A program made the position numbers and the translations under genes. From Eubacteriales bacterium (GTDB taxonomy: Bacteria > Bacillota > Clostridia > Lachnospirales > Lachnospiraceae), in the NCBI GenBank assembly GCA_030533385.1, contig JAUNJG010000002.1:34501-98500 (forward strand): DNA of 64,000 nt, read 5' to 3'. Shown here one piece after another: positions 16,300 through 25,354 of the stretch (position 1 is the stretch's first letter; each line of letters opens with the position of its first letter). The notes below the pieces were generated by a model that was given only the letters and a program-made list of their open reading frames with translations, made no database searches and had not been told where the DNA came from.

Positions 16300-17058
16300 A
16301 TGTTAAATACAACGAAAATGATGATTGAAGACCTGGACTTATATTATGGACAGTTTCATGCGTTAAAGGATCTGTCTTTAAAGATTTATGAAAATGAGAT
16401 TACCGCTTTTATTGGTCCGTCCGGCTGTGGAAAATCCACGTTGTTAAAGTCTTTGAACAGAATGAATGATTTAGTAGAAGGATGTAAAATTACCGGAAAA
16501 ATAACACTCGACAACCAGGATATTTATCGGGGAATGGATGTGAACCTGCTTCGTAAGAGAGTGGGTATGGTATTCCAGAAACCGAATCCGTTTCCGATGA
16601 GTGTATATGATAATGTGGCTTATGGCCCAAGAACCCACGGTGTGCGTTCCAAGGCGAAACTGGATGAGATTGTGGAGGATGCACTTCGCAAGGCCGCCAT
16701 TTGGGATGAGTTAAAAGATCGTCTGAAAAAAAGTGCTCTTGGGTTATCCGGCGGACAGCAACAAAGACTTTGCATTGCCCGCGCACTGGCGGTACAGCCG
16801 GAAGTGCTTTTGATGGATGAGCCGACATCAGCTCTCGACCCGATTTCTACGATTAAGATTGAGGAGCTGGCCATGGAGCTGAAAAAAGATTACACGATTG
16901 TCATGGTTACACATAACATGCAGCAGGCAACCCGTGTGTCGGACAAAACCGTATTTTTCCTTTTGGGAGAGATTGTGGAGTCAGGTAAGACAGATGAATT
17001 GTTCTCCATGCCAAAGGATAAGAGAACAGAGGATTATATTACAGGAAGGTTCGGTTGA
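16300..17058 (+). CDS. pstB: Phosphate ABC transporter ATPase PstB
   Basis: A 252-residue ABC ATPase: Walker [17 protein letters not shown]-loop [21 protein letters not shown] (PstB-specific PNPFP), signature [15 protein letters not shown], Walker [14 protein letters not shown] and H-loop VTHNMQQA. It powers phosphate import by PstCA. The start follows GGAAGGAG; the stop overlaps the region of the phoU start. Confidence 0.97.
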   Translation: MLNTTKMMIEDLDLYYGQFHALKDLSLKIYENEITAFIGPSGCGKSTLLKSLNRMNDLVEGCKITGKITLDNQDIYRGMDVNLLRKRVGMVFQKPNPFPMSVYDNVAYGPRTHGVRSKAKLDEIVEDALRKAAIWDELKDRLKKSALGLSGGQQQRLCIARALAVQPEVLLMDEPTSALDPISTIKIEELAMELKKDYTIVMVTHNMQQATRVSDKTVFFLLGEIVESGKTDELFSMPKDKRTEDYITGRFG

Positions 17059-17060
17059 TT

Positions 17061-17702
17061 ATGCGGATTCATTTTGATGACCAGTTGGAACAGCTTAACA
17101 AAGATATGATTGACATGGGCAGCCTGATTGAGAAAGCTATCGGTATGGCTGTGGAGGCGCTGATTCAGCAGGATGTGGAGAAGTCCCGCAAGGCCATGGA
17201 GTTTGATGATGAAGTTGACAGAAAGTATAGAGACATCGAGGGATTATGTCTTCGTCTCCTTCTTCACCAGCAGCCGGTGGCAACAGATTTGCGGACGATT
17301 TCCGCTGCTCTGAAAATGATAACCGATATGGAGAGGATTGGAGACCATGCCACGGATATCTCCGAACTTGCCATTGCCTTATCAGAAAAAGAGAGCATAG
17401 AGCAGTTTACCCATATTGAGCAGATGGCAAAAGAGACGATGCTTATGCTGATTCATGGAGTGGAAGCTTATGTGGAGCAGGATTATGATAAGGCGGTACA
17501 GGTAATCAATAATGATGATGTGATTGATGATCTGTTTTGTAAGGTCAGGGATGAAATCATAAATGTGATTCAGAGTAAGCCGGAAGTAGCCAGCCAGGCT
17601 GCGGATTTATTGATGGCTGCAAAATACTTTGAGAGAATTGGAGACCATGCCACAAACATCGCAGAGTGGGTCATTTTTTCAATCACGGGGAATAAAGAGT
17701 AA
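17061..17702 (+). CDS. phoU: Phosphate signalling complex protein PhoU
   Basis: A 213-residue all-helical protein. The ATG at 17061 follows AGGAAGG; a TTG six bases earlier is the only alternative. Two PhoU repeats carry the metal-binding motifs TDMERIGDHATDI and KYFERIGDHATNI. PhoU links the Pst transporter to the PhoR kinase and represses the Pho response when phosphate is plentiful. Last gene of the pst operon. Confidence 0.95.
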   Translation: MRIHFDDQLEQLNKDMIDMGSLIEKAIGMAVEALIQQDVEKSRKAMEFDDEVDRKYRDIEGLCLRLLLHQQPVATDLRTISAALKMITDMERIGDHATDISELAIALSEKESIEQFTHIEQMAKETMLMLIHGVEAYVEQDYDKAVQVINNDDVIDDLFCKVRDEIINVIQSKPEVASQAADLLMAAKYFERIGDHATNIAEWVIFSITGNKE

Positions 17703-17733
17703 CCTTTCTTTTGGCGTAAGAATTCCGAAAAAA

Positions 17734-17793
17734 TTTACATATATTTTACATAATGTTTCTTGCGATTTTACATAGTTATGCTAGATTTTTACA
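17734..17793 (+). promoter_or_regulatory. Pho-box array upstream of the Na/Pi cotransporter
   Basis: Four TTTACA hexamers start at 17734, 17745, 17767 and 17788, that is at offsets of 11, 22 and 21 bases, almost one helical-turn phasing throughout; each is followed by T. A TAAAAT at 17807-17812 could be the -10. This is the layout expected for tandem PhoP dimers. It is the clearest candidate regulatory site in the phosphate region. Confidence 0.72.
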
Positions 17794-17828
17794 TAGAATC
17801 TATATGTAAAATACAAAGGAGAGTTATC

Positions 17829-19634
17829 ATGGATTTTTTCGGGATTTTGACGATGGTTGGCGGCCTGGCGTTGTTCCTGTATGGGATGGATGCCATGGGA
17901 CAGGGGCTGTCTAAACTGTCTGGGGGAAGAATGGAACGGCTTCTTGAGAAGCTGACTTCAAAAAAAATAATGGCAGTATTATTGGGGGCTGGTGTGACTG
18001 CGGTCATTCAGTCTTCTTCTGCTACTACCGTAATGGTGGTAGGATTTGTAAACTCCGGGATTATGAAGCTGTCTCAGGCGGTAGGAATTATCATGGGTGC
18101 CAACATTGGTACGACTGTGACATCCTGGCTGCTTAGTCTTACGGGAATCGAGGGAGAAAGCTTCTTTCTTCAGCTTTTAAAACCATCCACCTTCTCGCCG
18201 ATTCTTGCGGTGATTGGCGTGTTTTTTATTATGTTCACGAAAGATGAGAAGAAAAAGGATGTCGGCCTTATTTTTGTCGGTTTTGCCATTTTGATGACAG
18301 GAATGGACACGATGAGTGGTGCGGTGAAGCCTTTGGCTGAGAACAAGAGCTTTACAAGTATGCTCACTATGTTCTCTAATCCGATTCTTGGCATGGTGGC
18401 AGGTGCGGTTTTGACTGCGGTGATTCAGAGTTCTTCCGCTTCCGTTGGTATTTTACAGGCCCTCTGCGCCACCGGAGCGGTGGGGTATAGCACAGCCATT
18501 CCGATTATCATGGGGCAAAATATCGGAACTTGTATTACGGCGATTATGTCCAGCATCGGAGCCAGCAAAAATGCAAAGCGGGCGGCGGCGGTGCATCTGT
18601 ACTTTAATCTGATTGGAACTATTCTTTTCATGGTCGTATTTTATGCAGTCAATGCTGTCGTGCACTTCTCGTTTATGGGGTGGGCAGCCAATGCTGCGGG
18701 CATTGCCGTTGTACACAGCCTGTTTAATGTGGCAGCAACTATTGTGCTGTTCCCGTTTTCCAGACAGCTGGAACGACTTGCCATCCTCACAATTCCTGAG
18801 AAAAAAAGCGAGGAAGAAGAACAGGCTGTTGATGCGCTGAGAAAGGATTTCGGACGTCTGGATGAGCGTTTCCTGAATAAGCCGGGATTGGCAGTCAATG
18901 AATGTCAGATTGTTGCTGTGAATATGGCAAAGAAGGCAAAAAAAGCTTTGGTAATGGCGATTGATCTTATAACCCAATACGAAGAAAAGACGGCGGACAA
19001 GGTAGTGAGGCTGGAGGAAGAGATTGATAAGTACGAAGATATTTTAGGTACTTATCTGGTCAAGCTTTCCGCAAAAGACCTCTCTCAAAAGGACAGCCGA
19101 AGACTGTCCATCATTCTTCATTGTATTGGTGATTTTGAGCGTATTTCCGACCACGCCGTGAATATTTTGGAGGCGGCAAAGGAGATGCATAATAAGGGAT
19201 TAAGATTCTCGGAGAAGGCGAGGGAGGAGCTGGCTATTTTCTCCAACGCAATTATAGAAATTTTGTCTTTGGCAGTGGAAGTGTTTGAGAGTGGAGACCT
19301 GGATAAGGCAAAAGAGATCGAACCGCTGGAGCAGGTTGTGGATTATCTGAATATGGAAGAAAAGCAGCGGCATATCAGCAGATTGCGTCAGGGCAAATGC
19401 ACGATTGAGCTTGGGTTTATACTCTCTGATATTTCCACGAATTTTGAGAGGGTGGCGGATCACTGCTCTAACATTGCCCTTTGTATTTTACAGGTGAACG
19501 AAGGTGTGTTTGATACACATGAGTATTTGAATTTATTAAAAGCAGACGATGATAAGTTCCAGAATGAATATCTGGAGTACAGTGAAAAATATACGTTGCC
19601 TGCCAGCACACATTCAACGAGCAGGCCGTCTTAA
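17829..19634 (+). CDS. Na/Pi cotransporter family protein with C-terminal PhoU-like domain
   Basis: A 601-residue protein; the start at 17829 follows AAAGGAG, since an upstream in-frame ATG lies inside the Pho-box array. The N-terminal half is a NptA/PNaS-type carrier with duplicated QSSSATT (QSSSATTVMVVGF) and QSSSASV (QSSSASVGILQAL) motifs and about eight membrane segments. From about residue 350 a cytoplasmic helical domain with FERISDHAVNI and FERVADHCSNI resembles PhoU. It imports phosphate, probably coupled to sodium. It has its own promoter next to phoU, separate from pst, and probably forms an alternative phosphate route under the same control. Confidence 0.93.
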   Translation: MDFFGILTMVGGLALFLYGMDAMGQGLSKLSGGRMERLLEKLTSKKIMAVLLGAGVTAVIQSSSATTVMVVGFVNSGIMKLSQAVGIIMGANIGTTVTSWLLSLTGIEGESFFLQLLKPSTFSPILAVIGVFFIMFTKDEKKKDVGLIFVGFAILMTGMDTMSGAVKPLAENKSFTSMLTMFSNPILGMVAGAVLTAVIQSSSASVGILQALCATGAVGYSTAIPIIMGQNIGTCITAIMSSIGASKNAKRAAAVHLYFNLIGTILFMVVFYAVNAVVHFSFMGWAANAAGIAVVHSLFNVAATIVLFPFSRQLERLAILTIPEKKSEEEEQAVDALRKDFGRLDERFLNKPGLAVNECQIVAVNMAKKAKKALVMAIDLITQYEEKTADKVVRLEEEIDKYEDILGTYLVKLSAKDLSQKDSRRLSIILHCIGDFERISDHAVNILEAAKEMHNKGLRFSEKAREELAIFSNAIIEILSLAVEVFESGDLDKAKEIEPLEQVVDYLNMEEKQRHISRLRQGKCTIELGFILSDISTNFERVADHCSNIALCILQVNEGVFDTHEYLNLLKADDDKFQNEYLEYSEKYTLPASTHSTSRPS

Positions 19635-19664
19635 AGTACGCCTTTGCGTATACAAGGAAATCTG

Positions 19665-19697
19665 GGGCAGGGCAGTTCAGTGAGAGACGCCCTGCCC
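19665..19697 (+). terminator. GC-rich hairpin after the Na/Pi cotransporter gene
   Basis: GGGCAGGGC (19665-19673) and GCCCTGCCC (19689-19697) form a perfect 9-bp stem with a 15-base loop. No T-run follows, so termination is uncertain. A second small inverted repeat (ATGCGTC...GACGCAT) follows at 19700-19724. Confidence 0.4.
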
Positions 19698-19896
19698 TGA
19701 TGCGTCATGTATGCGGGGTGACGCATATTTGTATGAAATGGCATTTGGCGGAGCGAGGGCATGAAACATGTTGGTGTGGCATGTTTGGGAGAAAAGATTG
19801 AGAGGGCGTTTTTTCGCTTCGGATTGATTTCAGGATGTGTAATTTTGACAGGAGATTTTTTGATTTGATAAGAAACGAAAATTAAAGGGGAAAAAC

Positions 19897-20568
19897 ATGG
19901 CATTAATTTATATAGTAGAGGACGATGCGAATATACAGGAGATAGAGTCTATTGCGTTAAAAAACAGCGGACATAAAGTATATGTTTTTGACAACGCTTC
20001 TCATTTTTATAAAAAAATCAAAGAAAAGGTGCCTGATTTGGCAATTCTTGATGTGATGCTTCCGGATGAGGATGGGTATGAAATTGTAAAAAAAATTCGC
20101 CAAAATCCGATTACGAGAAAGATGCCGGTGATTATGGTCACGGCGAAGACTTCGGAGATCGATATGGTGAGAGGGCTGGACATCGGTGCTGATGACTATA
20201 TCAAAAAACCCTTTTCCATCATTGAGTTTATCACCAGGGTGAAGGCCGTGCTTAGAAGGACGGTGGATCAGTCTGAAAACAAGTATATGAGCATCGGCGA
20301 AGTCTTTTTGGATGATGAGAGGCATATGGCGTATGTGCAGAATGAAGCAGTGGAGCTTACTTATAAAGAATATGAGCTGTTAAAGCTGCTGATGCGGAAC
20401 GCAGGCATCGTGATGACGAGGGAGATCATCATGCAAAGAGTGTGGGATACGGAGTTTGAGGGAGAGTCCCGCACAGTGGATATGCATATTAAAACTTTGC
20501 GAAAAAAGCTGGGTGAAAATGGCGCACACATCAAGACGGTGCGCAACGTAGGATATGTAATGGAGTAG
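19897..20568 (+). CDS. PhoB/PhoP-type response regulator
   Basis: A 223-residue OmpR-family regulator. Receiver domain (about 1-120): acidic pocket IVEDD, phosphorylation site in LAILDVMLPDEDGYE, conserved Thr in MVTAKT and Lys in YIKKPF. C-terminal winged helix: VELTYKEYELLKLL, MQRVWDTEFEGESRTVDMHI and VRNVGYVME. It starts after AAAGGGGAAAAAC. The cognate kinase starts three bases after its stop. Position after pst-phoU and the phosphate carrier, plus the Pho-box arrays, make it the likely phosphate-response regulator, though the sequence alone cannot prove that. Confidence 0.88.
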   Translation: MALIYIVEDDANIQEIESIALKNSGHKVYVFDNASHFYKKIKEKVPDLAILDVMLPDEDGYEIVKKIRQNPITRKMPVIMVTAKTSEIDMVRGLDIGADDYIKKPFSIIEFITRVKAVLRRTVDQSENKYMSIGEVFLDDERHMAYVQNEAVELTYKEYELLKLLMRNAGIVMTREIIMQRVWDTEFEGESRTVDMHIKTLRKKLGENGAHIKTVRNVGYVME

Positions 20569-20571
20569 GCA

Positions 20572-21885
20572 ATGAAAAGAAAGATTAAGTATCAGTTGAT
20601 TGGAATCTCGGTGGTGGCAATTTTAATCACAATGATACTGATGTTCAGCATTTTTTATGATGTGTATAAAGAACAGGTAAAGAGCGATTTAAAAACCATA
20701 GCGGTGACGTTGAAAGAAACCGGGATTTTTGACAAAGAGAAGGAAACCGGATTTTATTTCAACAACAATTATCTTCGGGTGACCTGGATAGATACGGATG
20801 GGACGGTTCTCTACGACAACGGAGTGGACTATAAGGTGATGGAGAATCATGCCGACCGCCCGGAGGTGAGAGCTGCCTTTCGTTATGGACACGGCTCTGC
20901 CATCAGGGAATCTGCGACGATGAATCAAAGTACGTTCTATTATGCTGTGCAGCTGGATGATGGAGCGGTTTTGCGCATCTCGAAGGTGGAAGGAAATTTG
21001 TGGAGCCTGGCGGAAAATATTATTCCGATTGCGGCTTCGGTCATGTTGTTCATGGTTGCAATTTGTATCATTTTGGCGCAGATTATGACAAAAAGCATCA
21101 TAAATCCAATCGAGGAGATGATTTTGAACGTGGATGATTACAATGCTTCCACCCCTTATGAGGAATTCACTCCCCTGGTCAGGACAATCAGGAAACAGCA
21201 CACGGATATTTTAGAGGCGGCAAAGATGAGACAGGATTTTACGGCCAATGTATCCCATGAATTAAAAACACCTCTGACGGCCATTTCAGGATATGCGGAA
21301 CTGATGGAAAATAATATGGTCAGAGAGGAAGAGGTGGCCGTATTTTCCGGCAAGATCCGTCAGAATGTGGATCGACTGCTCTTTCTCATCAATGACACCA
21401 TTCGCCTTTCTGAGTTGGATAACGAGGGAAGACAGGAGACGATGGAAACCTTTGATCTGAACGAGTTGGCGAGAAAATGTGTGGAGAACCTGAAAATATA
21501 CGCCCATAAACATGACGTAGTCATCGTCAGCATTGGGGTTGCCACCTCCGTGACGGGGCATAAGGAAATGATCATCGAGCTGATTGATAATTTATGCAAC
21601 AATGCCATACGTTACAACAATAAAAACGGAAATGTGCTGGTCGAAGTGGGAGCAGAGGAAGGGCATGCCTTTTTGAGGGTAAAAGATACCGGAATCGGAA
21701 TACCGAAGGAACAGCAGGAGAGAGTTTTTGAACGTTTTTATCGGGTAGATAAAAGTCGTTCCAAGGAGACGGGAGGCACCGGCCTTGGCCTTGCCATCGT
21801 CAAACATATCGTGGCGATTCATAATGCGACGATTCATTTGAAAAGTGATTTGGGAAAAGGAACAGAAATCACTGTCACTTTCTAA
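20572..21885 (+). CDS. PhoR-type sensor histidine kinase
   Basis: A 437-residue membrane kinase. Membrane segments lie at about residues 9-27 and 152-172, with an extracytoplasmic sensor of about 125 residues between. The HisKA site is DFTANVSHELKTPLTAISGY; the ATPase domain has N box DNLCNNAIRYNN, G1 VKDTGIGIPKEQ and G2 TGGTGLGLAIVKHI. PhoR proteins sense phosphate status through PhoU/Pst. The gene ends the phosphate region; no obvious terminator follows immediately. Confidence 0.88.
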   Translation: MKRKIKYQLIGISVVAILITMILMFSIFYDVYKEQVKSDLKTIAVTLKETGIFDKEKETGFYFNNNYLRVTWIDTDGTVLYDNGVDYKVMENHADRPEVRAAFRYGHGSAIRESATMNQSTFYYAVQLDDGAVLRISKVEGNLWSLAENIIPIAASVMLFMVAICIILAQIMTKSIINPIEEMILNVDDYNASTPYEEFTPLVRTIRKQHTDILEAAKMRQDFTANVSHELKTPLTAISGYAELMENNMVREEEVAVFSGKIRQNVDRLLFLINDTIRLSELDNEGRQETMETFDLNELARKCVENLKIYAHKHDVVIVSIGVATSVTGHKEMIIELIDNLCNNAIRYNNKNGNVLVEVGAEEGHAFLRVKDTGIGIPKEQQERVFERFYRVDKSRSKETGGTGLGLAIVKHIVAIHNATIHLKSDLGKGTEITVTF

Positions 21886-21913
21886 CAAATGCCTTTTTGT
21901 GTCGAAAAAACAA

Positions 21914-21942
21914 TTGCATTGTTAATCGGAACATGTTAAAAT
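21914..21942 (+). promoter_or_regulatory. Putative sigma-A promoter of a short transcript
   Basis: TTGCAT at 21914-21919 and TAAAAT at 21937-21942 are 17 bases apart. The first downstream element is a terminator rather than a gene. Confidence 0.55.
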
Positions 21943-21948
21943 ATACAT

Positions 21949-22052
21949 ATTTATAGGGTATTACAGGTTGCAGGATTACAATATCGGCAGAATATGGATG
22001 TAAGGCTATGATTTCAAAGGGGAAAATCCGGCTTGGGGTTCTCCCTTTTTTT
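21949..22052 (+). ncRNA. Candidate small RNA or attenuated leader
   Basis: A promoter ends at 21942 and a hairpin with a T-run ends at 22052, which would give a transcript of about 104 bases with no open reading frame or ribosome binding site. It could be an independent small RNA or a premature-termination leader of the amino-acid ABC operon 420 bases downstream. No known RNA family was recognised. Confidence 0.3.
22016..22052 (+). terminator. Terminator-like hairpin
   Basis: AAAGGGG (22016-22022) pairs with TCCCTTT, followed by a run of T to 22052. The stem is short, so strength is uncertain. Confidence 0.45.
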
Positions 22053-22475
22053 GTTGCACAGGCACGATAAAGGATGTTCCGTGAAAGCGGAGAGCCATTT
22101 GCCGGGCGCAAGAACATGGAGCTGATGTCAAAGAATTGCTTCTGAAGGGAAAGACGTTACATCCTGCAAAACGGTTTGCTTTATTGGGGCAAATCTGATA
22201 ACATATCCTTATTATGATTTTCTGATGTGCTGTAGCGCAGAAGGGCGCAGGGATAGTTTATGTGGAAATACAAGATTTTTGTAAACCTCAGTCCGGGATG
22301 CGAGCATATCTGCATGAAAAGGGACCGACGGATACTCTCCCTGAAAAGACATCAGAAAAAGCCTCCTTGATTATGAGGGGGATGGGCAACTGTTAGATGG
22401 TTCGGTGGATTTCCGGAAAAAGAGCGACGTTGGAAGTTTGCCGGAAGATTTTATTTGCAAAAAAGGAGAACTGGT

Positions 22476-23333
22476 ATGAGGAAGAAATTATTAAGCATGA
22501 TTCTCGCAGCAAGCATGGTAGTGGGACTGGCAGGATGCGGCAGTTCGGGAGATAAGCAGTCAGATTCCAAACAGGAAGAAGGAAAGAAGACATTAACCGT
22601 GGCGATGGAATGTGGTTATGCGCCTTATAACTGGACGCAGGCGGATGATTCCAATGGAGCGGTTCCGATTAAAGACAGCAAAGATTACGCCTACGGTTAT
22701 GATGTTATGATGGCAAAAACCATCGCGGACAAACTGGGTTATGATTTGGAAATCGTGAAGCTTGACTGGGATTCTCTGGTGCCGGCGGTGCAGTCCGGCA
22801 GTGTGGACTGCGTCATTGCGGGACAGTCCATCACCTCCGAGAGAAAAGAGATGGTTGACTTTTCAGAGCCATATTATTACGCTTCCATCGTTACTCTCGT
22901 GACGGAAGACGGAAAATATGCGGACGCAAAGAGTGTGGCGGATCTGGAAGGAGCAACCTGTACTTCTCAGCTTGGAACCATCTGGTATGACGTGTGCCTT
23001 CCGCAGATTAAAGATGCAAATATTCAGCCTGCGCAGGAATCAGCACCGGCGATGCTTGTGGCTCTGAACAGCGGACGTACAGATCTGGTTGTGACCGATA
23101 TGCCTACAGGTATGGCGGCCATTGACGCCTATCCGAACTTCAAGCTTTTGAACTTTGAAGGAACAGGAGATGATTTTGAGGTTTCCGAGGAGGAGATCAA
23201 CATCGGTATCTCCATGCAGAAAGGAAATACTGAGCTGCGTGATGCGATCAATTCTGTGTTAAGCGAGATGACTACCGAGGATTATGATGCAATGATGAAC
23301 GATGCGATTGCAGTTCAGCCATTGTCTGAATAA
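22476..23333 (+). CDS. Amino-acid ABC transporter substrate-binding lipoprotein
   Basis: A 285-residue lipoprotein starting at 22476 after AAAAGGAG; signal peptide with lipobox LAGC near residue 20. The mature part is a family 3 solute-binding fold: TVAMECGYAPYNW, YGYDVMMAKTIADKLGY, LVPAVQSGSVDCVIAGQSIT and ERKEMVDFSEPYY, the usual sites for polar amino acids. It captures the substrate outside and hands it to the permease encoded next. The exact amino acid cannot be told; an insert NGAVPIKDSKDYA near the first loop is unusual. First gene of a three-gene operon. Confidence 0.93.
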   Translation: MRKKLLSMILAASMVVGLAGCGSSGDKQSDSKQEEGKKTLTVAMECGYAPYNWTQADDSNGAVPIKDSKDYAYGYDVMMAKTIADKLGYDLEIVKLDWDSLVPAVQSGSVDCVIAGQSITSERKEMVDFSEPYYYASIVTLVTEDGKYADAKSVADLEGATCTSQLGTIWYDVCLPQIKDANIQPAQESAPAMLVALNSGRTDLVVTDMPTGMAAIDAYPNFKLLNFEGTGDDFEVSEEEINIGISMQKGNTELRDAINSVLSEMTTEDYDAMMNDAIAVQPLSE

Positions 23334-23347
23334 GGAGACAGGATATC

Positions 23348-24142
23348 ATGATTTCGCAAATGAATTTTCTGGAGAGGATTATTTATCTTCTCCAGAACTA
23401 TGGTACTTCATTTTTAAAAGGAGCGGGAACAACCCTGGTGATTGCCGTGGTGTCCACTTTCATTGGATGTATCATCGGTTTTGCGGTGGGCATTGTCCAG
23501 ACGATTCCCGTGAACACCGGGAGAGACAGCCTTCTCAAGCGGGTGTTATTACGGATTGTTAAGATTTTTCTGAGGATTTATGTGGAAGTATTCCGTGGCA
23601 CCCCGATGATTGTGCAGGCGGTGTTCATTTATTACGGTGCGGCCCAGCTGTTCAACATTCAGTTTGGAATGTGGACGTCAGCATTCTTTGTGGTGTCCAT
23701 TAACACTGGGGCTTACATGGCAGAATCAGTCCGAGGCGGTATCATATCCGTGGATCCGGGACAGATGGAAGGGGCAAAGGCCATCGGCATGACCCACTTT
23801 CAGGCCATGCTTCATGTCATTATTCCACAGGCATTCCGAAACATTATTCCACAGATTGGAAATAACTTTATCATCAATATCAAAGATACCTCGGTGCTGT
23901 CCATCATCAGTATTGTGGATTTGTTCTTTGTGCATAAAAGTGTGGCGGGGGCGCTGTACACATACTTTGAGTCAGCCACCATCGTTATGGCCATGTATCT
24001 TGTGATGACGTTGGTGTCCTCCCGACTTCTTCTGCTCTGGGAGAAAAAACTTGACGGAGATGATAATTATGAGCTGGTAGATACCATGGGCGTCGGCAGA
24101 CAGTTTGGCGGTACCGATGCTCCGACGAGGGAGGGAAGATAA
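23348..24142 (+). CDS. Amino-acid ABC transporter permease
   Basis: A 264-residue HisM/GlnP-type permease with about five membrane segments. The motif [18 protein letters not shown] and the ATPase-contact loop [21 protein letters not shown] are diagnostic for polar amino-acid importers. It starts after GGAGACAGG, 14 bases after the binding protein. Only one permease gene is present, so it probably acts as a homodimer. The C-terminal 30 residues are polar and unusual for the family in length. Confidence 0.94.
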   Translation: MISQMNFLERIIYLLQNYGTSFLKGAGTTLVIAVVSTFIGCIIGFAVGIVQTIPVNTGRDSLLKRVLLRIVKIFLRIYVEVFRGTPMIVQAVFIYYGAAQLFNIQFGMWTSAFFVVSINTGAYMAESVRGGIISVDPGQMEGAKAIGMTHFQAMLHVIIPQAFRNIIPQIGNNFIINIKDTSVLSIISIVDLFFVHKSVAGALYTYFESATIVMAMYLVMTLVSSRLLLLWEKKLDGDDNYELVDTMGVGRQFGGTDAPTREGR

Positions 24143-24144
24143 GA

Positions 24145-24891
24145 ATGGAAAACGATAATAAGATTCTGGAGATCTCTCACCTGGTTAAAAGCTTCGGAAA
24201 TCATGAGGTACTGAGGGATATTGATTTTTCTGTCAACAAAGGAGACGTTATTTCCATTATTGGTGCGTCAGGTTCAGGAAAATCCACCATGCTCCGCTGT
24301 ATCAATCTGCTGGAGATTCCGACAGGGGGAAGCATTTTATATCATGGGGAAGATATTACTGACCCTAAGATGTCCATCCCGACCTACCGGGAGAAAGTGG
24401 GAATGGTATTTCAGAATTTTAATTTATTCAATAACCTTACTGTTTTGGAAAACTGCATGATTGGTCCGGAGAAGGTGGCGAAGAAAAGTAAAGAGACGGC
24501 CAGGGAGCTGGCACTGAAATTTTTGGAAAAGGTGGGCATGGAACAGTATATCAATGCCAAGCCAAGACAGCTTTCCGGTGGACAAAAGCAGAGGGTTGCC
24601 ATTGCCAGAGCGCTGGCGATGAAGCCGGAAGTTCTTTTGTTTGACGAACCTACCTCAGCCCTTGATCCCCAGATGGTGGGAGAGGTCTTAAATGTCATGA
24701 GCGCATTGGCTGCCGAGGGTATGACGATGCTCATCGTAACCCATGAGATGGCTTTTGCCAAAGACATTTCCAGTCATGTGATTTTCATGGCGGATGGCGT
24801 GATTGAAGAAGAGGGAACCAGCGAAGATATTTTTGGCAATCCCCGCAAAGAGAAAACAAAAGAGTTTTTGAGTCGATTCAGAAATCTCTAA
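24145..24891 (+). CDS. Amino-acid ABC transporter ATPase
   Basis: A 248-residue ABC ATPase of the GlnQ type: Walker [17 protein letters not shown]-loop [13 protein letters not shown], signature [15 protein letters not shown], Walker [14 protein letters not shown] and H-loop [10 protein letters not shown]. It powers the importer formed with the two preceding genes. It starts two bases after the permease stop and is followed by a strong terminator. Confidence 0.96.
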   Translation: MENDNKILEISHLVKSFGNHEVLRDIDFSVNKGDVISIIGASGSGKSTMLRCINLLEIPTGGSILYHGEDITDPKMSIPTYREKVGMVFQNFNLFNNLTVLENCMIGPEKVAKKSKETARELALKFLEKVGMEQYINAKPRQLSGGQKQRVAIARALAMKPEVLLFDEPTSALDPQMVGEVLNVMSALAAEGMTMLIVTHEMAFAKDISSHVIFMADGVIEEEGTSEDIFGNPRKEKTKEFLSRFRNL

Positions 24892-24913
24892 TATAAAAGA
24901 ATATCAGAGTGAT

Positions 24914-24964
24914 ATACTCCGACAGCCAGACTGAAAAGTCTGCGCATTGTCGGAGTATTTTTTT
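24914..24964 (+). terminator. Terminator of the amino-acid ABC operon
   Basis: A perfect 11-bp stem, ATACTCCGACA (24914-24924) with TGTCGGAGTAT (24948-24958), encloses a nested AGACT/AGTCT hairpin and is followed by seven T. Confidence 0.92.
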
Positions 24965-25354
24965 GCAAATCTGTCAGGGGACATGACGCTTGCAGGAGAC
25001 GATAGTTTTCAGGCATAAGGTACGGGGTATGGAAATACAGAGTGCCTGCGAGGCGGAAGAGACATATCATTTTGTGTTGGCGTTCATTCGGCTCTACTGG
25101 CACGCCGTCACAAAAATTTTAAAAAATTTTGCAGATAAAGTTTGACTAATGATGGAATAAATTGTAAAATAAAATAAAAAATTACAGAAAAGAAAAATAA
25201 TGGTACAAAAAGCGCTGTCTCTTTTTGTGGAGATTTGGAGAGAGATGATGCCGCATATGGCCCGACAGGATGCTTTATATTGTAAATGGATCGGGTGTGT
25301 TCGGATGCGACCTGTCTGTCTAAATTGTGGGAGAGAATAAAGAAAGGAGAAAAG
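24965..25354 (+). other. Leader and promoter region of the kinase cluster
   Basis: After the preceding terminator, 24965-25141 shows no gene. A strong promoter lies at 25142-25170, and from about 25177 to 25354 runs an AT-rich leader of about 178 bases, ending in AAAGGAG. No riboswitch was recognised. Confidence 0.5.
25142..25170 (+). promoter_or_regulatory. Sigma-A promoter of the kinase/phosphatase/FHA cluster
   Basis: TTGACT at 25142-25147 and TAAAAT at 25165-25170 are 17 bases apart, in a very AT-rich stretch. It is the only clear promoter before the co-directional genes that run to 36615. Confidence 0.7.

Larger units (their letters stand above)
21886..22475 (+). other. Long intergenic region between phoR-like and amino-acid ABC genes
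   Basis: This stretch of 590 bases begins with a promoter (21914-21942) and a terminator (22016-22052) that bracket about 105 bases without an open frame, a candidate small RNA. From 22053 to 22475 I see no convincing promoter; TTGCTT and TACATC near 22120-22155 are a weak possibility. The last bases hold the ribosome binding site AAAAGGAG of the ABC gene. No tRNA was recognised. Confidence 0.45.

Noticed and set aside
25142-25354. Possible riboswitch in the kinase-cluster leader
   Set aside because: The leader is AT-rich and I found no paired elements or known consensus segments.
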